A DNA stretch of 64,000 nucleotides. Source: Leucobacter aridicollis. Its GTDB lineage: Bacteria > Actinomycetota > Actinomycetes > Actinomycetales > Microbacteriaceae. Shown piece by piece: positions 35,273 to 43,805 of this stretch. The number at the start of each line of letters is the position of its first letter. Positions within the stretch are counted from its first letter, which is position 1. The translations under genes and the position numbers were made by a program. The stretch spans positions 3,162,001-3,226,000 of the forward strand of contig NZ_JACCBD010000001.1 in NCBI RefSeq assembly GCF_013409595.1, written 5' to 3'. The notes beneath the pieces are model-generated. The model did not search any database and was not told the origin of the DNA. It saw only the letters and a program-made list of their open reading frames with translations.

Positions 35273-35983
35273 CTATTTCGGGGCGACGAGCGCGAACGGA
35301 TAGCGGGCTGAGCGCACCACGAGCAGCGCGTCATCACCCGGCTCGGAATCGTCGGCGCCGACGCCGCGCATGCGGTCTCCGGTTTCGCGATCAGGATCGG
35401 TCGACACGACGACCCGACCGTGCGCGTTCACGAGCGCGGCGCCGGCGATGCCGCGGATGCTTGGAAGCAACGACTCCTCGATCCCCGCCACAAGCACGTC
35501 GGCGCAGGCCACCCCCCAGAACTCGCCGTCGACGACGACCGGGATCGCCGAGGTGAGCGTGATCTCGTTGGAGCACAGGTAGTCGACGAACGGGCCAGCG
35601 ATGTGCGGCTCTCCGGTCTGCTTCGGCACCCGGAACCACTCGAGCCTGGCGAGGTCGATGACCGCCTGACCCGGCCCGAAGGTTGACGACGCGAGCAGGT
35701 GCCTGTCGGCGCCCTGCCACCAGGCGAGCGGGTTACCCTCGCCGACGACGGCCGCGCTGCCGCAGAAGCCCGCGCCATAGAGCGGACGCTCGCCGGCATC
35801 GAGCACGCCGAACGCGCCAGCGCGAGTGAGCTCTGCGAGCGCTGGCCCCGTCAGTGGCCGCTGCGCGGCGCGGAGGTCGCGCTCGAGCTCAGGCATCCAG
35901 GCCTCGAGCGGCGCGAACACGCCGTCGAAGAAGGCGTCGACCACGGCAATGCCGTCGGCCAGCTGATTCGCGTCACTGCTCAT
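35273..35983 (-). CDS. Soluble cache-domain (PDC) protein
   Basis: A 236-residue protein with no signal peptide or membrane helix, so apparently cytoplasmic. The second half looks like a single PDC/cache sensor domain: RLEWFRVPKQTGEPHIAGPF, then SNEITLTSAIPVVVDGEFWG and ADVLVAGIEESL, SIRGIAGAALVNAHGRVVVS. Cache domains bind small ligands such as amines and amino acids, usually outside the cell. Its ATG has GGAG 7 bases upstream, and it overlaps the GntR gene by 11 bases. A divergent polyamine-type transporter suggests that it senses the same ligand; this is inference. Confidence 0.8.
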   Translation of the reverse strand: MSSDANQLADGIAVVDAFFDGVFAPLEAWMPELERDLRAAQRPLTGPALAELTRAGAFGVLDAGERPLYGAGFCGSAAVVGEGNPLAWWQGADRHLLASSTFGPGQAVIDLARLEWFRVPKQTGEPHIAGPFVDYLCSNEITLTSAIPVVVDGEFWGVACADVLVAGIEESLLPSIRGIAGAALVNAHGRVVVSTDPDRETGDRMRGVGADDSEPGDDALLVVRSARYPFALVAPK

Positions 35984-36803
35984 CTCGATTCTCCCGTTCG
36001 CGTCGTCTGCGTCGCGCCTCAAGTGTGCCACGAAGATCGGAATCTCGGGAACCCGCGAGCAGATCGGCGCGGAAGGCGATGAGCCAGCGTACCGAACCTC
36101 GAACACTTTCGCGCACCGCAGAGCGCGCCGCCTGCACGTCGCCGGCCTGCGTCGCCTCGACCTGCGCGACGATCGCGGCGTGTGTCTGCTGCCGCGCCTC
36201 GTCGTCAAGATCCTGCAGCGCGAGCAGCGGCGTAAACTCGGTCTGCAACCGCACGTGCTCATTGGTGAGTCGCACCGACTGGCTGAGCGCGGCAAGCTCA
36301 AGCTGCACCTCGGTGATTCTGCGCCGCCACTCGGCGACCGGCGCGTCGCCCGACTCGGTGAGCACGTCGGCGACGATCTCGAGCTCTTCGGCGGTGGCGC
36401 GCAGGCACGCGTACTCGGCGCAGGCCGCAGAAACGACCTCGTAGTGCACGCCGAGGTCGGCGATCGCGACCCGCGACTCTGCGAGCAGGGTCCGAGCGTT
36501 CACCTCCTCGACGGCGGCGGGGCTCGGTCGCACGAAGCTACCGCCGTTCCTGCCGCGCCTCGTCTCGATGAGGTCGCGGTGGCGCAGCTCACTGAGCGCC
36601 TCGCGCACGGTCACGACGGCGACTCCCAGGAGCGTCGATAGCTCGTTCTCGCTCGGCAGCCGCTCCCCCTCGGTGAACGCGCCAACCGAGATTGCCTGCA
36701 CGAGACGCGAGACCACCATGTCCGTGCGCCCTTCCTCGCCGATGGGGGCAAACGCCGCCGTTCGCAGTCGGCTCGGGGTCGCACCGTGCGCGTGTGTGGT
36801 CAA
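35973..36803 (-). CDS. GntR-family regulator, FadR/FCD type
   Basis: A 276-residue regulator. The winged helix is at about 28-95 (MVVSRLVQAISVGAFTEGE, RLPSENELSTLLGVAVVTVR, EALSELRHRDLIETRRGRNG), and the C-terminal FCD-like helical domain follows to about 250. The start is TTG at 36803, with TGGAGG 7 bases upstream. It overlaps the cache-domain gene by 11 bases and faces a PotABCD-like operon. The palindrome in the intergenic region is a candidate binding site. Confidence 0.88.
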   Translation of the reverse strand: MTTHAHGATPSRLRTAAFAPIGEEGRTDMVVSRLVQAISVGAFTEGERLPSENELSTLLGVAVVTVREALSELRHRDLIETRRGRNGGSFVRPSPAAVEEVNARTLLAESRVAIADLGVHYEVVSAACAEYACLRATAEELEIVADVLTESGDAPVAEWRRRITEVQLELAALSQSVRLTNEHVRLQTEFTPLLALQDLDDEARQQTHAAIVAQVEATQAGDVQAARSAVRESVRGSVRWLIAFRADLLAGSRDSDLRGTLEARRRRRERENRDEQ

Positions 36804-36879
36804 GGGCGCGCCTCCATTCAGGGGCCGGGATTGAGCCCACGTACCTAAGCGTAATCAAAACGTGACGCCGAAGATGGGT

Positions 36880-36920
36880 TTGTGCTTAAAACATCTAATC
36901 CCCTATGTTAATGTTCTAAC
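36880..36920 (+). promoter_or_regulatory. Promoter and GntR-like operator of the PotABCD-like operon
   Basis: TTGTGC (36880-36885), 18-base spacer, TATGTT (36904-36909). The inverted repeat GTTA-N6-TAAC (36907-36920) starts on the end of the -10 box. FadR-type regulators bind short palindromes with GT/AC arms; this one lies between the GntR gene and its probable target, 39 bases before the ATPase ATG. Confidence 0.5.
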
Positions 36921-36958
36921 CAACCTGATCGACAACGACGTTGAGGAGCAGCGCCACC

Positions 36959-38044
36959 ATGGCCAACACCCCAAGCACCGAGTCCACGAGCGCAGTTTCC
37001 CTGCGCGGCGTGCACAAGCACTTCGGCGATGTCACCGCGGTGAAAGACCTCAACATCGAGATCCGGGCCGGCGAGTTCTTCTCGATGCTCGGCCCCTCGG
37101 GCTCGGGCAAGACCACGGTGCTGCGCATGATCGCCGGCTTCGAGGAGCCCACCGCCGGCGAGATCCTCCTGCACGGCACCGACGTCACCCGCGCCGCACC
37201 GTTCGACCGCGAGGTCAACACCGTCTTCCAGGACTACGCGCTCTTCCCCCACCTCACCATCGCCGAGAACGTCGCCTACGGCCTCAAAGTGCGCGGCGTC
37301 TCGAAGGCCGAGCGCAGCCGCCTCGTCAGCGAGGCGCTCGACCAGGTCCGCCTCGGCCACGTTGCGACGCGGCTGCCATCGCAACTCTCGGGCGGCCAGC
37401 GCCAGCGCATCGCACTCGCCCGCGCCCTGATCCTCCGCCCCAAGGTGCTGCTGCTCGACGAGCCCCTCGGCGCGCTCGACAAGCAGCTGCGCGAGCACAT
37501 GCAGGTCGAGCTCAAGCAGATCCAACGCGAGGTCGGCATCACCTTCATCTTCGTCACGCACGATCAAGAGGAGGCGCTCACGCTCTCCGACCGCGTCGCC
37601 GTATTCAACAACGGCAAGATCGAACAGGTCGGCTCCCCGCGCGAGGTGTACGAGTTCCCCGAAACCGAGTTCGTCGCAGGCTTCCTCGGCGTCACGAACC
37701 TGTTGCCCGCCGAGCTTTCACGCGAGCTCCTCGGCGACGCCGCGATGCACAGCCTCCGCCCCGAACGGGTGCAGCTCGCCGACCCGACAGCACCGGTTGA
37801 GCCAGGAACCGTCGCGATCCCGGCGACCGTCGCCGAAACGGTGTACGCGGGTGCGCACACCCGCTACCTCCTCGATACCGCGGATGGCACCCGCATCATC
37901 TCCGAGAAGCAGAACTCACACACGCCCCGCACCGAGGCGAGCATTCGCCGAGGCGACGCCGTCAGCGTCCGCTTTGACAGGGGCCACGCGACTCCGATCC
38001 CCACCTCGCAGGCCCCTGCGGCGAGCGCGCCGCAGCACGCCTGA
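36959..38044 (+). CDS. ABC transporter ATP-binding protein, PotA-like
   Basis: Importer ATPase of 361 residues. Walker A GPSGSGKTT, Q loop FQDYALFPHLT, signature LSGGQRQRIALARALI, Walker B VLLLDEPLGALDKQLRE and switch THDQEEALTLSDRVAVF. A TOBE regulatory domain fills about 270-345 (MHSLRPERVQLAD). ATG at 36959 with GAGGAG upstream is preferred over TTG at 36941. The family takes up spermidine, putrescine, or related amines. First gene of an operon with binding protein and two permeases. Confidence 0.93.
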   Translation: MANTPSTESTSAVSLRGVHKHFGDVTAVKDLNIEIRAGEFFSMLGPSGSGKTTVLRMIAGFEEPTAGEILLHGTDVTRAAPFDREVNTVFQDYALFPHLTIAENVAYGLKVRGVSKAERSRLVSEALDQVRLGHVATRLPSQLSGGQRQRIALARALILRPKVLLLDEPLGALDKQLREHMQVELKQIQREVGITFIFVTHDQEEALTLSDRVAVFNNGKIEQVGSPREVYEFPETEFVAGFLGVTNLLPAELSRELLGDAAMHSLRPERVQLADPTAPVEPGTVAIPATVAETVYAGAHTRYLLDTADGTRIISEKQNSHTPRTEASIRRGDAVSVRFDRGHATPIPTSQAPAASAPQHA

Positions 38045-38129
38045 CATCGCGGACATCAGGATCCGCACCCGCGGCCCAGACCCCAGACCCCACACCCCAG
38101 CCACACTCATCCCCTACGAAGGAGTACCG

Positions 38130-39311
38130 ATGAATAAGAAACTACTCGCCGCACCGATCGCCATGGCGGCGGTGCTCGGCCTCGCCCTCACGGGCTGCTC
38201 GACCGACGGCGCCCAGCCGGACGGCGACGGCGGCCTCCAGATCGACGTCCCCGACGTCCCGATGATGGACAAGCTCGGCGACACCGAGAAAGAACTGAAC
38301 ATCGTCGCCTGGTCCGGCTTCGTGGAGCCCGCCTGGGCCGACAAGTTCACCGCAGACACCGGGTGCGTCGTCAACCGTAAGGTGGCGGCCACCTCGGATG
38401 AGATGGTCCAGCTCATGCGCACCGGCGAGTACGACCTCGTCTCGGCATCGGGTGACGCGAGCCTACGCCTCATCGTCGACGGCAACGTGCAGCCGCTCAA
38501 CACCGAACTCATCCCGAACTTCGGCGACGACATCGTCGAGGGCATGAAGGGCCAGCTGTACGACACGCTCAATGGCAACGTCTACGGCATCCCGATCGGC
38601 CGCGGCGCGAACATCCTCGAGTACAACAGCGAGGTCGTGACCGAGACGCCCGACAGCTGGAGCGTCGTGTGGGAGGAAGACAGCCCCTACGCCGGCAAGA
38701 TCGCGGCCTACGACAGCCCCATCTACATCGCCGACGCGGCGATCTACCTCATGGAGCACCAGCCCGACCTCGGCATCACCAACCCGTACGCGCTCGACCA
38801 GGAACAGCTGAGGGCCGCAACCGACCTGCTCAAGCAGCAGAACGCGATGGTGTCCGAGTACTGGTCGCCCGCGACCAACGTGACCTCGTTCACGGGCGGC
38901 AACTCGGTCGTAGGAACCTCGTGGGAGGTGCTGCGCAAGGCGACGCAGGACGACAAGTTCAAGAGCGTCCTTCCCAAGGAGGGCGCGACAGGCTGGTCCG
39001 ACGCGTGGATGCTTGCGACCGATTCGAAGAGCCCGAACTGCGCCTACGCGTGGATGGATTACACCTCGGCGCCCGACGTCAACGGCGCGATCGCGATGAA
39101 CTTCGGCATGGGCCCCGCGAACGGCGCGTTCTGCGAGCTCAGCGACGAGGCGAAGGCGCACTGTGACTACTTCAACGCAACCGACGAGGAGTACTACAAG
39201 CAGGTGTGGTTCTGGACGACCCCCATCGACCAGTGCCTCGACGGCCGCACTGACGTGAAGTGCACGAACTACCAGGACTGGACCAACGCCTGGGCGACAG
39301 TCAAGGGCTAA
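38130..39311 (+). CDS. ABC substrate-binding lipoprotein, PotD-like
   Basis: 393 residues with signal peptide MNKKLLAAPIAMAAVLGLAL and lipobox LTGC (Cys23). PotD-type core: KELNIVAWSGFVEPAWADKF, then ATSDEMVQLMRTGEYDLVSA, and GIPIGRGANILEYNSEVV. Several cysteines (CVVNRK, NCAY, FCEL, HCDY, QCLD, KCTN) suggest disulfides in an exported domain. GGAG precedes the ATG. Likely ligand is a polyamine or small cationic amine; the binding residues were not aligned. Confidence 0.9.
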   Translation: MNKKLLAAPIAMAAVLGLALTGCSTDGAQPDGDGGLQIDVPDVPMMDKLGDTEKELNIVAWSGFVEPAWADKFTADTGCVVNRKVAATSDEMVQLMRTGEYDLVSASGDASLRLIVDGNVQPLNTELIPNFGDDIVEGMKGQLYDTLNGNVYGIPIGRGANILEYNSEVVTETPDSWSVVWEEDSPYAGKIAAYDSPIYIADAAIYLMEHQPDLGITNPYALDQEQLRAATDLLKQQNAMVSEYWSPATNVTSFTGGNSVVGTSWEVLRKATQDDKFKSVLPKEGATGWSDAWMLATDSKSPNCAYAWMDYTSAPDVNGAIAMNFGMGPANGAFCELSDEAKAHCDYFNATDEEYYKQVWFWTTPIDQCLDGRTDVKCTNYQDWTNAWATVKG

Positions 39312-39321
39312 CCGGCCCGCC

Positions 39322-39345
39322 GCGGGGCGCCCCCGGGCGCCCCGC
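39322..39345 (+). terminator. Intra-operon hairpin between binding protein and permease
   Basis: GCGGGGCGCCC pairs with GGGCGCCCCGC (11 bp) directly after the binding-protein stop, with a C/T-rich tail. Probably an attenuator giving more binding protein than permease, a common arrangement. Confidence 0.6.
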
Positions 39346-39387
39346 ACCCCCTCTTCCCCACCCACTCATCCCGTCAGCGAGGACACC

Positions 39388-40272
39388 GTGAGCATCCAGT
39401 CAGCTCTTCAACGCAAGCCGCGGCCCATCTCGACCGCGCTCTATCGCCACCCGAAGGGCAGACTCGCGTCGCTCCTCACTCTCCCGATGGTCTGGCTCGT
39501 CGGCGTCTACATCCTGTCGCTCGCGATCATGCTCGTGACGGCGTTCTGGACGACTGACCCCTTCACCTCCCGCGTCAAGCCCGGGTTCACGCTCGACAAC
39601 TTCGCGCAGCTCGCGACCGTGCCCGCCTACGGCATGACCGCGCTACGCACGCTCGGCATCGCCCTCGCCGTCACCCTCATCTGCGCAGCCTTCTCTGTGC
39701 CGCTCGCGGTCTTCATGTCACAGGTGGCCGGGCCGAAGCTGCGCGCGGTGCTCGCAGTCCTCGTCACCCTCCCGCTCTGGGCCGGCTACCTGGTGAAGGT
39801 CATCGGCATGCGCCTCGTCTGGACCGAGAACGGCTTCTTCAACTGGGCCCTCGAGCCGCTCGGCATCTCCGGACCAGGCCTCGGCGTGCTGACAGTGACA
39901 CTCACCCTCGTCTACCTGTGGTTCCCGTACATGGCGATCCCCGTGTACACCGCTGTCGCGCAGATCCCGCCGAACCTCTTCGACGCATCCTCCGATCTCG
40001 GTGCCCGCGGCTTCCGCACGATCCGCACCGTCGTCGCCCCGCTCCTCATGCCGTCGCTGATCGCGGGCTCGATCTTCACGTTCTCACTGAGCCTCGGCGA
40101 CTACATCTCGGCGATGTACGTCGGCGGATCGACGCAGATGATCGGCAGCATCATCGCGCAGAACATCAACCTCAACCCGCCGCTCGCCGCAGCATTCTCG
40201 TTCGTGCCGATCGTGCTCGTCATCGTCTACCTCGGGGCCGTGCGACGCACTGGCGCCCTGAACAACCTCTAA
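39388..40272 (+). CDS. ABC permease, PotB-like
   Basis: Membrane subunit of 294 residues with six helices. EAA loop: FDASSDLGARGFRTIRTVVA. ISPVL-like C-terminal part GDYISAMYVGGSTQMIGSII. N-terminal cytoplasmic tail includes RPISTALYRHPKGRL. GTG start, 76 bases after the binding-protein gene, downstream of a hairpin. Confidence 0.92.
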   Translation: MSIQSALQRKPRPISTALYRHPKGRLASLLTLPMVWLVGVYILSLAIMLVTAFWTTDPFTSRVKPGFTLDNFAQLATVPAYGMTALRTLGIALAVTLICAAFSVPLAVFMSQVAGPKLRAVLAVLVTLPLWAGYLVKVIGMRLVWTENGFFNWALEPLGISGPGLGVLTVTLTLVYLWFPYMAIPVYTAVAQIPPNLFDASSDLGARGFRTIRTVVAPLLMPSLIAGSIFTFSLSLGDYISAMYVGGSTQMIGSIIAQNINLNPPLAAAFSFVPIVLVIVYLGAVRRTGALNNL

Positions 40273-40289
40273 GCCGAAGGGAGCAGGCA

Positions 40290-41093
40290 ATGCTTCGACT
40301 GAACCGCGGAACCAAGGTCGCGCTCGGCGCCATCGCCGTCGTCGTCCTCGGGTTCCTCTACATCCCGATGTTCGTGATCATCATGAACTCGTTCAACTCC
40401 GGCCGCGTCTCCGGCTGGCCGATCCCCGGGTTTTCGCTTGAGTGGTGGGGGAAGGCGCTCACCAACCCCGCGATGCACGCGGCGTTCGTGAACTCCGTGA
40501 TCGTCGCCTCCGTCGCGACCGCGTTCGCGCTCGTGCTCGGCACCCTCGCCGCGTTCGCGCTCCAGCGATTCAAGTTCTTCGGCCAAAACACCGTGAACCT
40601 GCTCATCGTGCTGCCGATCACCCTGCCGGGCATCGTCACCGGTGTCGCGCTCTCGAACACGTTCCACCAGGTGCTGAAGCCGATGGGGATCCACGTCGGC
40701 TACTGGGGCATGATCATCGCCCACGCGACGTTCTGCGTTGTCATGGTCTTCAACAACGTCATCGCCCGACTGCGGCGCATGAACCCGAACCTCGAGGAGG
40801 CCTCGGCCGACCTCGGCGCCGGCATCGGCCAGACATTCCGCCTCATCACATTCCCGCAGTTTCGGCCGGCGTTCATCGCGGGCGGCCTGCTCGCGTTCGC
40901 GCTGTCCTTCGATGAGATCGTCGTGACGATCTTCACCGCGCCGCCGGGCACCGAGACTCTGCCGCTGTGGATCATGAACCAAATGGGGCGGCCGAACGAG
41001 GTCAACCAGGTGAACGTCGTCGCGACGCTCATGATCCTGCTGTCGCTCATTCCCGTGTATTTCTCGCAGCGAGCGCAGCGCCAAGACAGCTAG
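40290..41093 (+). CDS. ABC permease, PotC-like
   Basis: 267 residues with six helices; helix 1 VALGAIAVVVLGFLYIPMFV, EAA loop EEASADLGAGIGQTFRLITF and FDEIVVTIFTAPPGTETLPL near the end. GGGAGCAGGC precedes the ATG. Last gene of the PotABCD-like operon, followed by a terminator. Confidence 0.93.
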   Translation: MLRLNRGTKVALGAIAVVVLGFLYIPMFVIIMNSFNSGRVSGWPIPGFSLEWWGKALTNPAMHAAFVNSVIVASVATAFALVLGTLAAFALQRFKFFGQNTVNLLIVLPITLPGIVTGVALSNTFHQVLKPMGIHVGYWGMIIAHATFCVVMVFNNVIARLRRMNPNLEEASADLGAGIGQTFRLITFPQFRPAFIAGGLLAFALSFDEIVVTIFTAPPGTETLPLWIMNQMGRPNEVNQVNVVATLMILLSLIPVYFSQRAQRQDS

Positions 41094-41112
41094 GCGGGGG
41101 CGGCGTCGGGAC

Positions 41113-41152
41113 GCGGCCGCTGCGGGCTTCTCAGGAAGCTCGCAGCGGCCGC
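41113..41152 (+). terminator. Terminator after the PotABCD-like operon
   Basis: GCGGCCGCTGC (41113-41123) pairs with GCAGCGGCCGC (41142-41152), with GCTTC/GAAGC pairing inside. It begins 20 bases after the stop. Confidence 0.75.
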
Positions 41153-41161
41153 CTGGCGTTA

Positions 41162-41205
41162 GTTGACTTGCATCAACCATCGCTATATAGTTGACCGTCA
41201 TCAAC
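41162..41205 (+). promoter_or_regulatory. Promoter with two GTTGA-N6-TCAAC operators
   Basis: Operator 1 is GTTGACTTGCATCAAC (41162-41177) and operator 2 GTTGACCGTCATCAAC (41190-41205), centres 28 bp apart. The promoter TTGACT (41163-41168), 17-base spacer, TATAGT (41186-41191) lies within: operator 1 covers the -35 and operator 2 starts on the -10. The MarR gene is second in this transcription unit, so autorepression is likely. Confidence 0.7.
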
Positions 41206-41229
41206 TTTTGAGAGGACCCCCTCACCCGA

Positions 41230-42951
41230 ATGAGCCGCACCACCCCCGCTGCCACAGCACTAGAAGACAAACCCGAGATCCTGACGGGTCGCGCCAAGAA
41301 CCTCGCCCTCGCGGGCCTGTTCCTTGCAAACTTCGTCTCGATGCTCGCCATGAACGTCGTCGGCACCTCGATGCCGATCATCATCGCCGACATTGGCGGC
41401 ACCCAGGCTGCGTTCACCTGGGTCGTCACCGCAACGATGCTCGCGAGCGCCATCGCAACCCCGATCTGGGGCAAGCTCGCCGACCTGACGAGCAAGAAGA
41501 TGCTCCTGCAGGTCGCACTTATCATCTTCATCCTCGCGTCCGCGCTCGCCGGTTTCGCGCAGGATCCCACCTGGCTCATCACCTTCCGCGTCTTCCAGGG
41601 CATCGGCGTCGGCGGCCTCGGCGCGCTCGCGCAGATCGTCCTCGCCGAGATCGTCAGCCCCCGCGAACGCGGCAAGTACATGGGCATCCTCGGCGCCATT
41701 ATGGCGGTCGCGACCGTCGGTGGCCCGCTCCTTGGCGGCCTCCTGACCGACACGATCGGCTGGCGCTGGAACTTCTATGTCGCCGCGCCCATCGCGATCG
41801 TCGCGATCATCATGCTGCAGCGCACGCTGCACCTGCCGACCGCGAAGCGCAAGATCAGGATCGACTACTGGGGCGCCGCCCTCATCTCGCTCGGCTTCTC
41901 AAGCCTGCTCATCTGGGTGACCCTCGCCGGCTCGAACTTCGAGTGGCTGTCCTGGCAGTCGGCCCTCATGGTCGGTGGCGGCATCGCCGCGCTCATCATT
42001 GCCGTGTTCGTTGAGCTGAAGGTCGACGAGCCGCTCATCCCGATGACGCTGTTCAAGAACCGCACCTTCACGATGGCCTCGATCGCGTCGATCGCCGTCG
42101 GTCTCGCGATGATGGGCACCGCCGTCTTCCTCGGCCAGTACATGCAGCTCGCTCGCGGCCGTTCGGTGATCGAGTCGAGCCTGTTGACGCTCCCGATGAT
42201 GGCGGGCGTGCTCATCTCGTCGACGATCGTCGGCCAGATCATCACCCGCACAGGCAAGTGGAAGCGCTACATGGTCGCTGGCGCGGTTGCGCTACTCGCC
42301 GGAATGCTCCTGATGGGCCAGCTCCGCTATGACACGAACTACTGGTACGTCGGAATCTCCATGGCGATTCTCGGCGCAGGCGTCGGCATGACCATGCAGA
42401 ACCTCGTGCTCGTCACCCAGAACACGGTCTCGCCGCTCGAGATGGGTGTCGCGAGCTCGTCGGTCACCTTCTTCCGCACCGTCGGAGGCACTGCGGGTAT
42501 CTCGGTGATGGGCGCCGTGCTCGCGCACCAGGTCACCGACTACATCACGGAGGGGCTCGCGAAGCTCCCGCCGAAGGATCTCGCCGGAGCGGAGGCGCTC
42601 GCGGGCGGAAAGCTGCCGAAGATCGCCGAACTCACCGCGCCGATCCGTGACGTTGTTGAGTCGGCCTACGGCCACGCGATCGGCAACATCTTTCTGGCCG
42701 CGTCCCCTGTGGCGATCGTCGCGCTCATCGCGATCATCCTCCTGCCGAACATCCCGCTCAACAACAAGAGCAACGCAGAGCGCATCGCTGAACTGCAGGA
42801 GGCGGAAGCGGAACTTGCCGGCGAAGACACTGCGGGGGCTCCCGCCGGTACGACCAGGGCGAAGAGCGTCGATAGAGTTCTTATCGACACCACCGGACCG
42901 ATCATGGTTCCGCATCACCGCCCAGGCACGGAACGCTCGGCCGAACGATAG
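41230..42951 (+). CDS. MFS drug efflux transporter, DHA2 family
   Basis: 573 residues with about 14 helices. Hallmarks: ASVLAMNVVGTSMPIIIADI-like helix 1 (SMLAMNVVGTSMPIIIADIG), GKLADLTSKKMLLQ (motif A), FQGIGVGGLGALAQIVLAEI and GGPLLGGLLTDTIGWRWNFY (motif C). A charged tail of about 60 residues follows the last helix. Its promoter has two palindromes, and a MarR gene lies 8 bases downstream, so the pump is probably induced by its own substrates. Confidence 0.92.
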   Translation: MSRTTPAATALEDKPEILTGRAKNLALAGLFLANFVSMLAMNVVGTSMPIIIADIGGTQAAFTWVVTATMLASAIATPIWGKLADLTSKKMLLQVALIIFILASALAGFAQDPTWLITFRVFQGIGVGGLGALAQIVLAEIVSPRERGKYMGILGAIMAVATVGGPLLGGLLTDTIGWRWNFYVAAPIAIVAIIMLQRTLHLPTAKRKIRIDYWGAALISLGFSSLLIWVTLAGSNFEWLSWQSALMVGGGIAALIIAVFVELKVDEPLIPMTLFKNRTFTMASIASIAVGLAMMGTAVFLGQYMQLARGRSVIESSLLTLPMMAGVLISSTIVGQIITRTGKWKRYMVAGAVALLAGMLLMGQLRYDTNYWYVGISMAILGAGVGMTMQNLVLVTQNTVSPLEMGVASSSVTFFRTVGGTAGISVMGAVLAHQVTDYITEGLAKLPPKDLAGAEALAGGKLPKIAELTAPIRDVVESAYGHAIGNIFLAASPVAIVALIAIILLPNIPLNNKSNAERIAELQEAEAELAGEDTAGAPAGTTRAKSVDRVLIDTTGPIMVPHHRPGTERSAER

Positions 42952-42959
42952 GACACGCC

Positions 42960-43472
42960 ATGTCTTTCGCATCCCCCGAAGAGGAGATCGTCGCAGGAAT
43001 TATCAGTGAGTTCACCGAGGCGTTCGCGTTCTCACGAACCCGATGGACGCGCTACGCGAACGAGGTGAGCTCCGAGCTCAGCGGCGTGAGCATGCTCGTG
43101 CTGCAGATCGTCTTCCGGCGCGGCCCGATCACCGCAACGGGGGTGAGCCACTGGCTCGACATGGATAAGTCACTCGTCAGCAGGCACGTCGCGAAGTTGC
43201 GCGAGCTCGACCTCGTCATCGCGACGGAGTCGCCGGAGGATCGGCGCGTGCAGCTGCTCACCGTGAGCGAGCACGCGACCGTGCTCCTGAACGGCGTGCG
43301 GGAGCGCTGGTCGAATGCCTACCGCGAGCGTCTCGCCGATTGGAGTGACGAGGAACTCGAGTCGCTTCGCGCCGGCCTCCATCGGTTCAACGCGTCAGCA
43401 GACAAGCTGCCCGTGGACGGCCCCGACGCCCGCTGTTCCAAGCACGCAGGGGACGGGGACTCGGCGGCGTAG
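42960..43472 (+). CDS. MarR-family repressor
   Basis: A 170-residue winged-helix regulator. Helix-turn-helix GPITATGVSHWLDMDKSLVS and wing DLVIATESPEDRRVQLLTVS are typical of MarR. The C-terminal 20 residues are hydrophilic and probably disordered. Cotranscribed with the MFS pump (8-base gap). Likely ligand is a drug-like aromatic compound; likely operators are the two GTTGA-N6-TCAAC palindromes 1.8 kb upstream at the operon promoter. Confidence 0.92.
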   Translation: MSFASPEEEIVAGIISEFTEAFAFSRTRWTRYANEVSSELSGVSMLVLQIVFRRGPITATGVSHWLDMDKSLVSRHVAKLRELDLVIATESPEDRRVQLLTVSEHATVLLNGVRERWSNAYRERLADWSDEELESLRAGLHRFNASADKLPVDGPDARCSKHAGDGDSAA

Positions 43473-43805
43473 GCAAGCCGCCCCGGCTGGCATCCCCGCC
43501 GGGCTCTCTCCCGGCCCACCCCGGCCCGACCCACCCCACCCCGGCCCTGCCCACCCCGGGCACGGCCGGGCCCGCCCCGGCCCGGCAGTCCTACCCCCCT
43601 CTCCGGGAGTTGGCAGTTGTTGTCGTTTCACGGCCAGTGAGACGACAACAACTGCCAACTCTGCGATGTCGGGGCGGCGGATGGGGCTGCGGCGGCGGAC
43701 GGGCCGGGGCCGGAGCCGGGGGCCCGGCGGACGGGCCGGGGGCCGGCGGCCGGAGCAGGGGCCCGCGGCCCGCGGCCGGCGCCCGGGGCCCGGGGCCCGG
43801 CAGAC
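43473..43805. other. GC-extreme intergenic block between convergent operons
   Basis: About 333 bases with strong strand asymmetry: the left third is C-rich on the plus strand (CCCACCCCGG-like runs), the right part G-rich with many GGGG and GGCC runs and a repeat of CGGCGGACGGGCCGGGG. In the middle is an AT-richer 55-base inverted repeat. No gene is seen; reading frames on both strands here are mirror images produced by the inverted repeat. Confidence 0.7.
43607..43661. repeat. 25-bp inverted repeat with a 5-base loop
   Basis: Left arm 43607-43631 starts GAGTTGGCAGTTGTTGTCG; right arm 43637-43661 ends CGACAACAACTGCCAACTC. Loop GGCCA. Only one non-Watson-Crick pair (T-G). There is no T-run on either side, so it may be a REP-like element or an unusual bidirectional terminator between the MarR gene and phnE. 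Confidence 0.85.
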
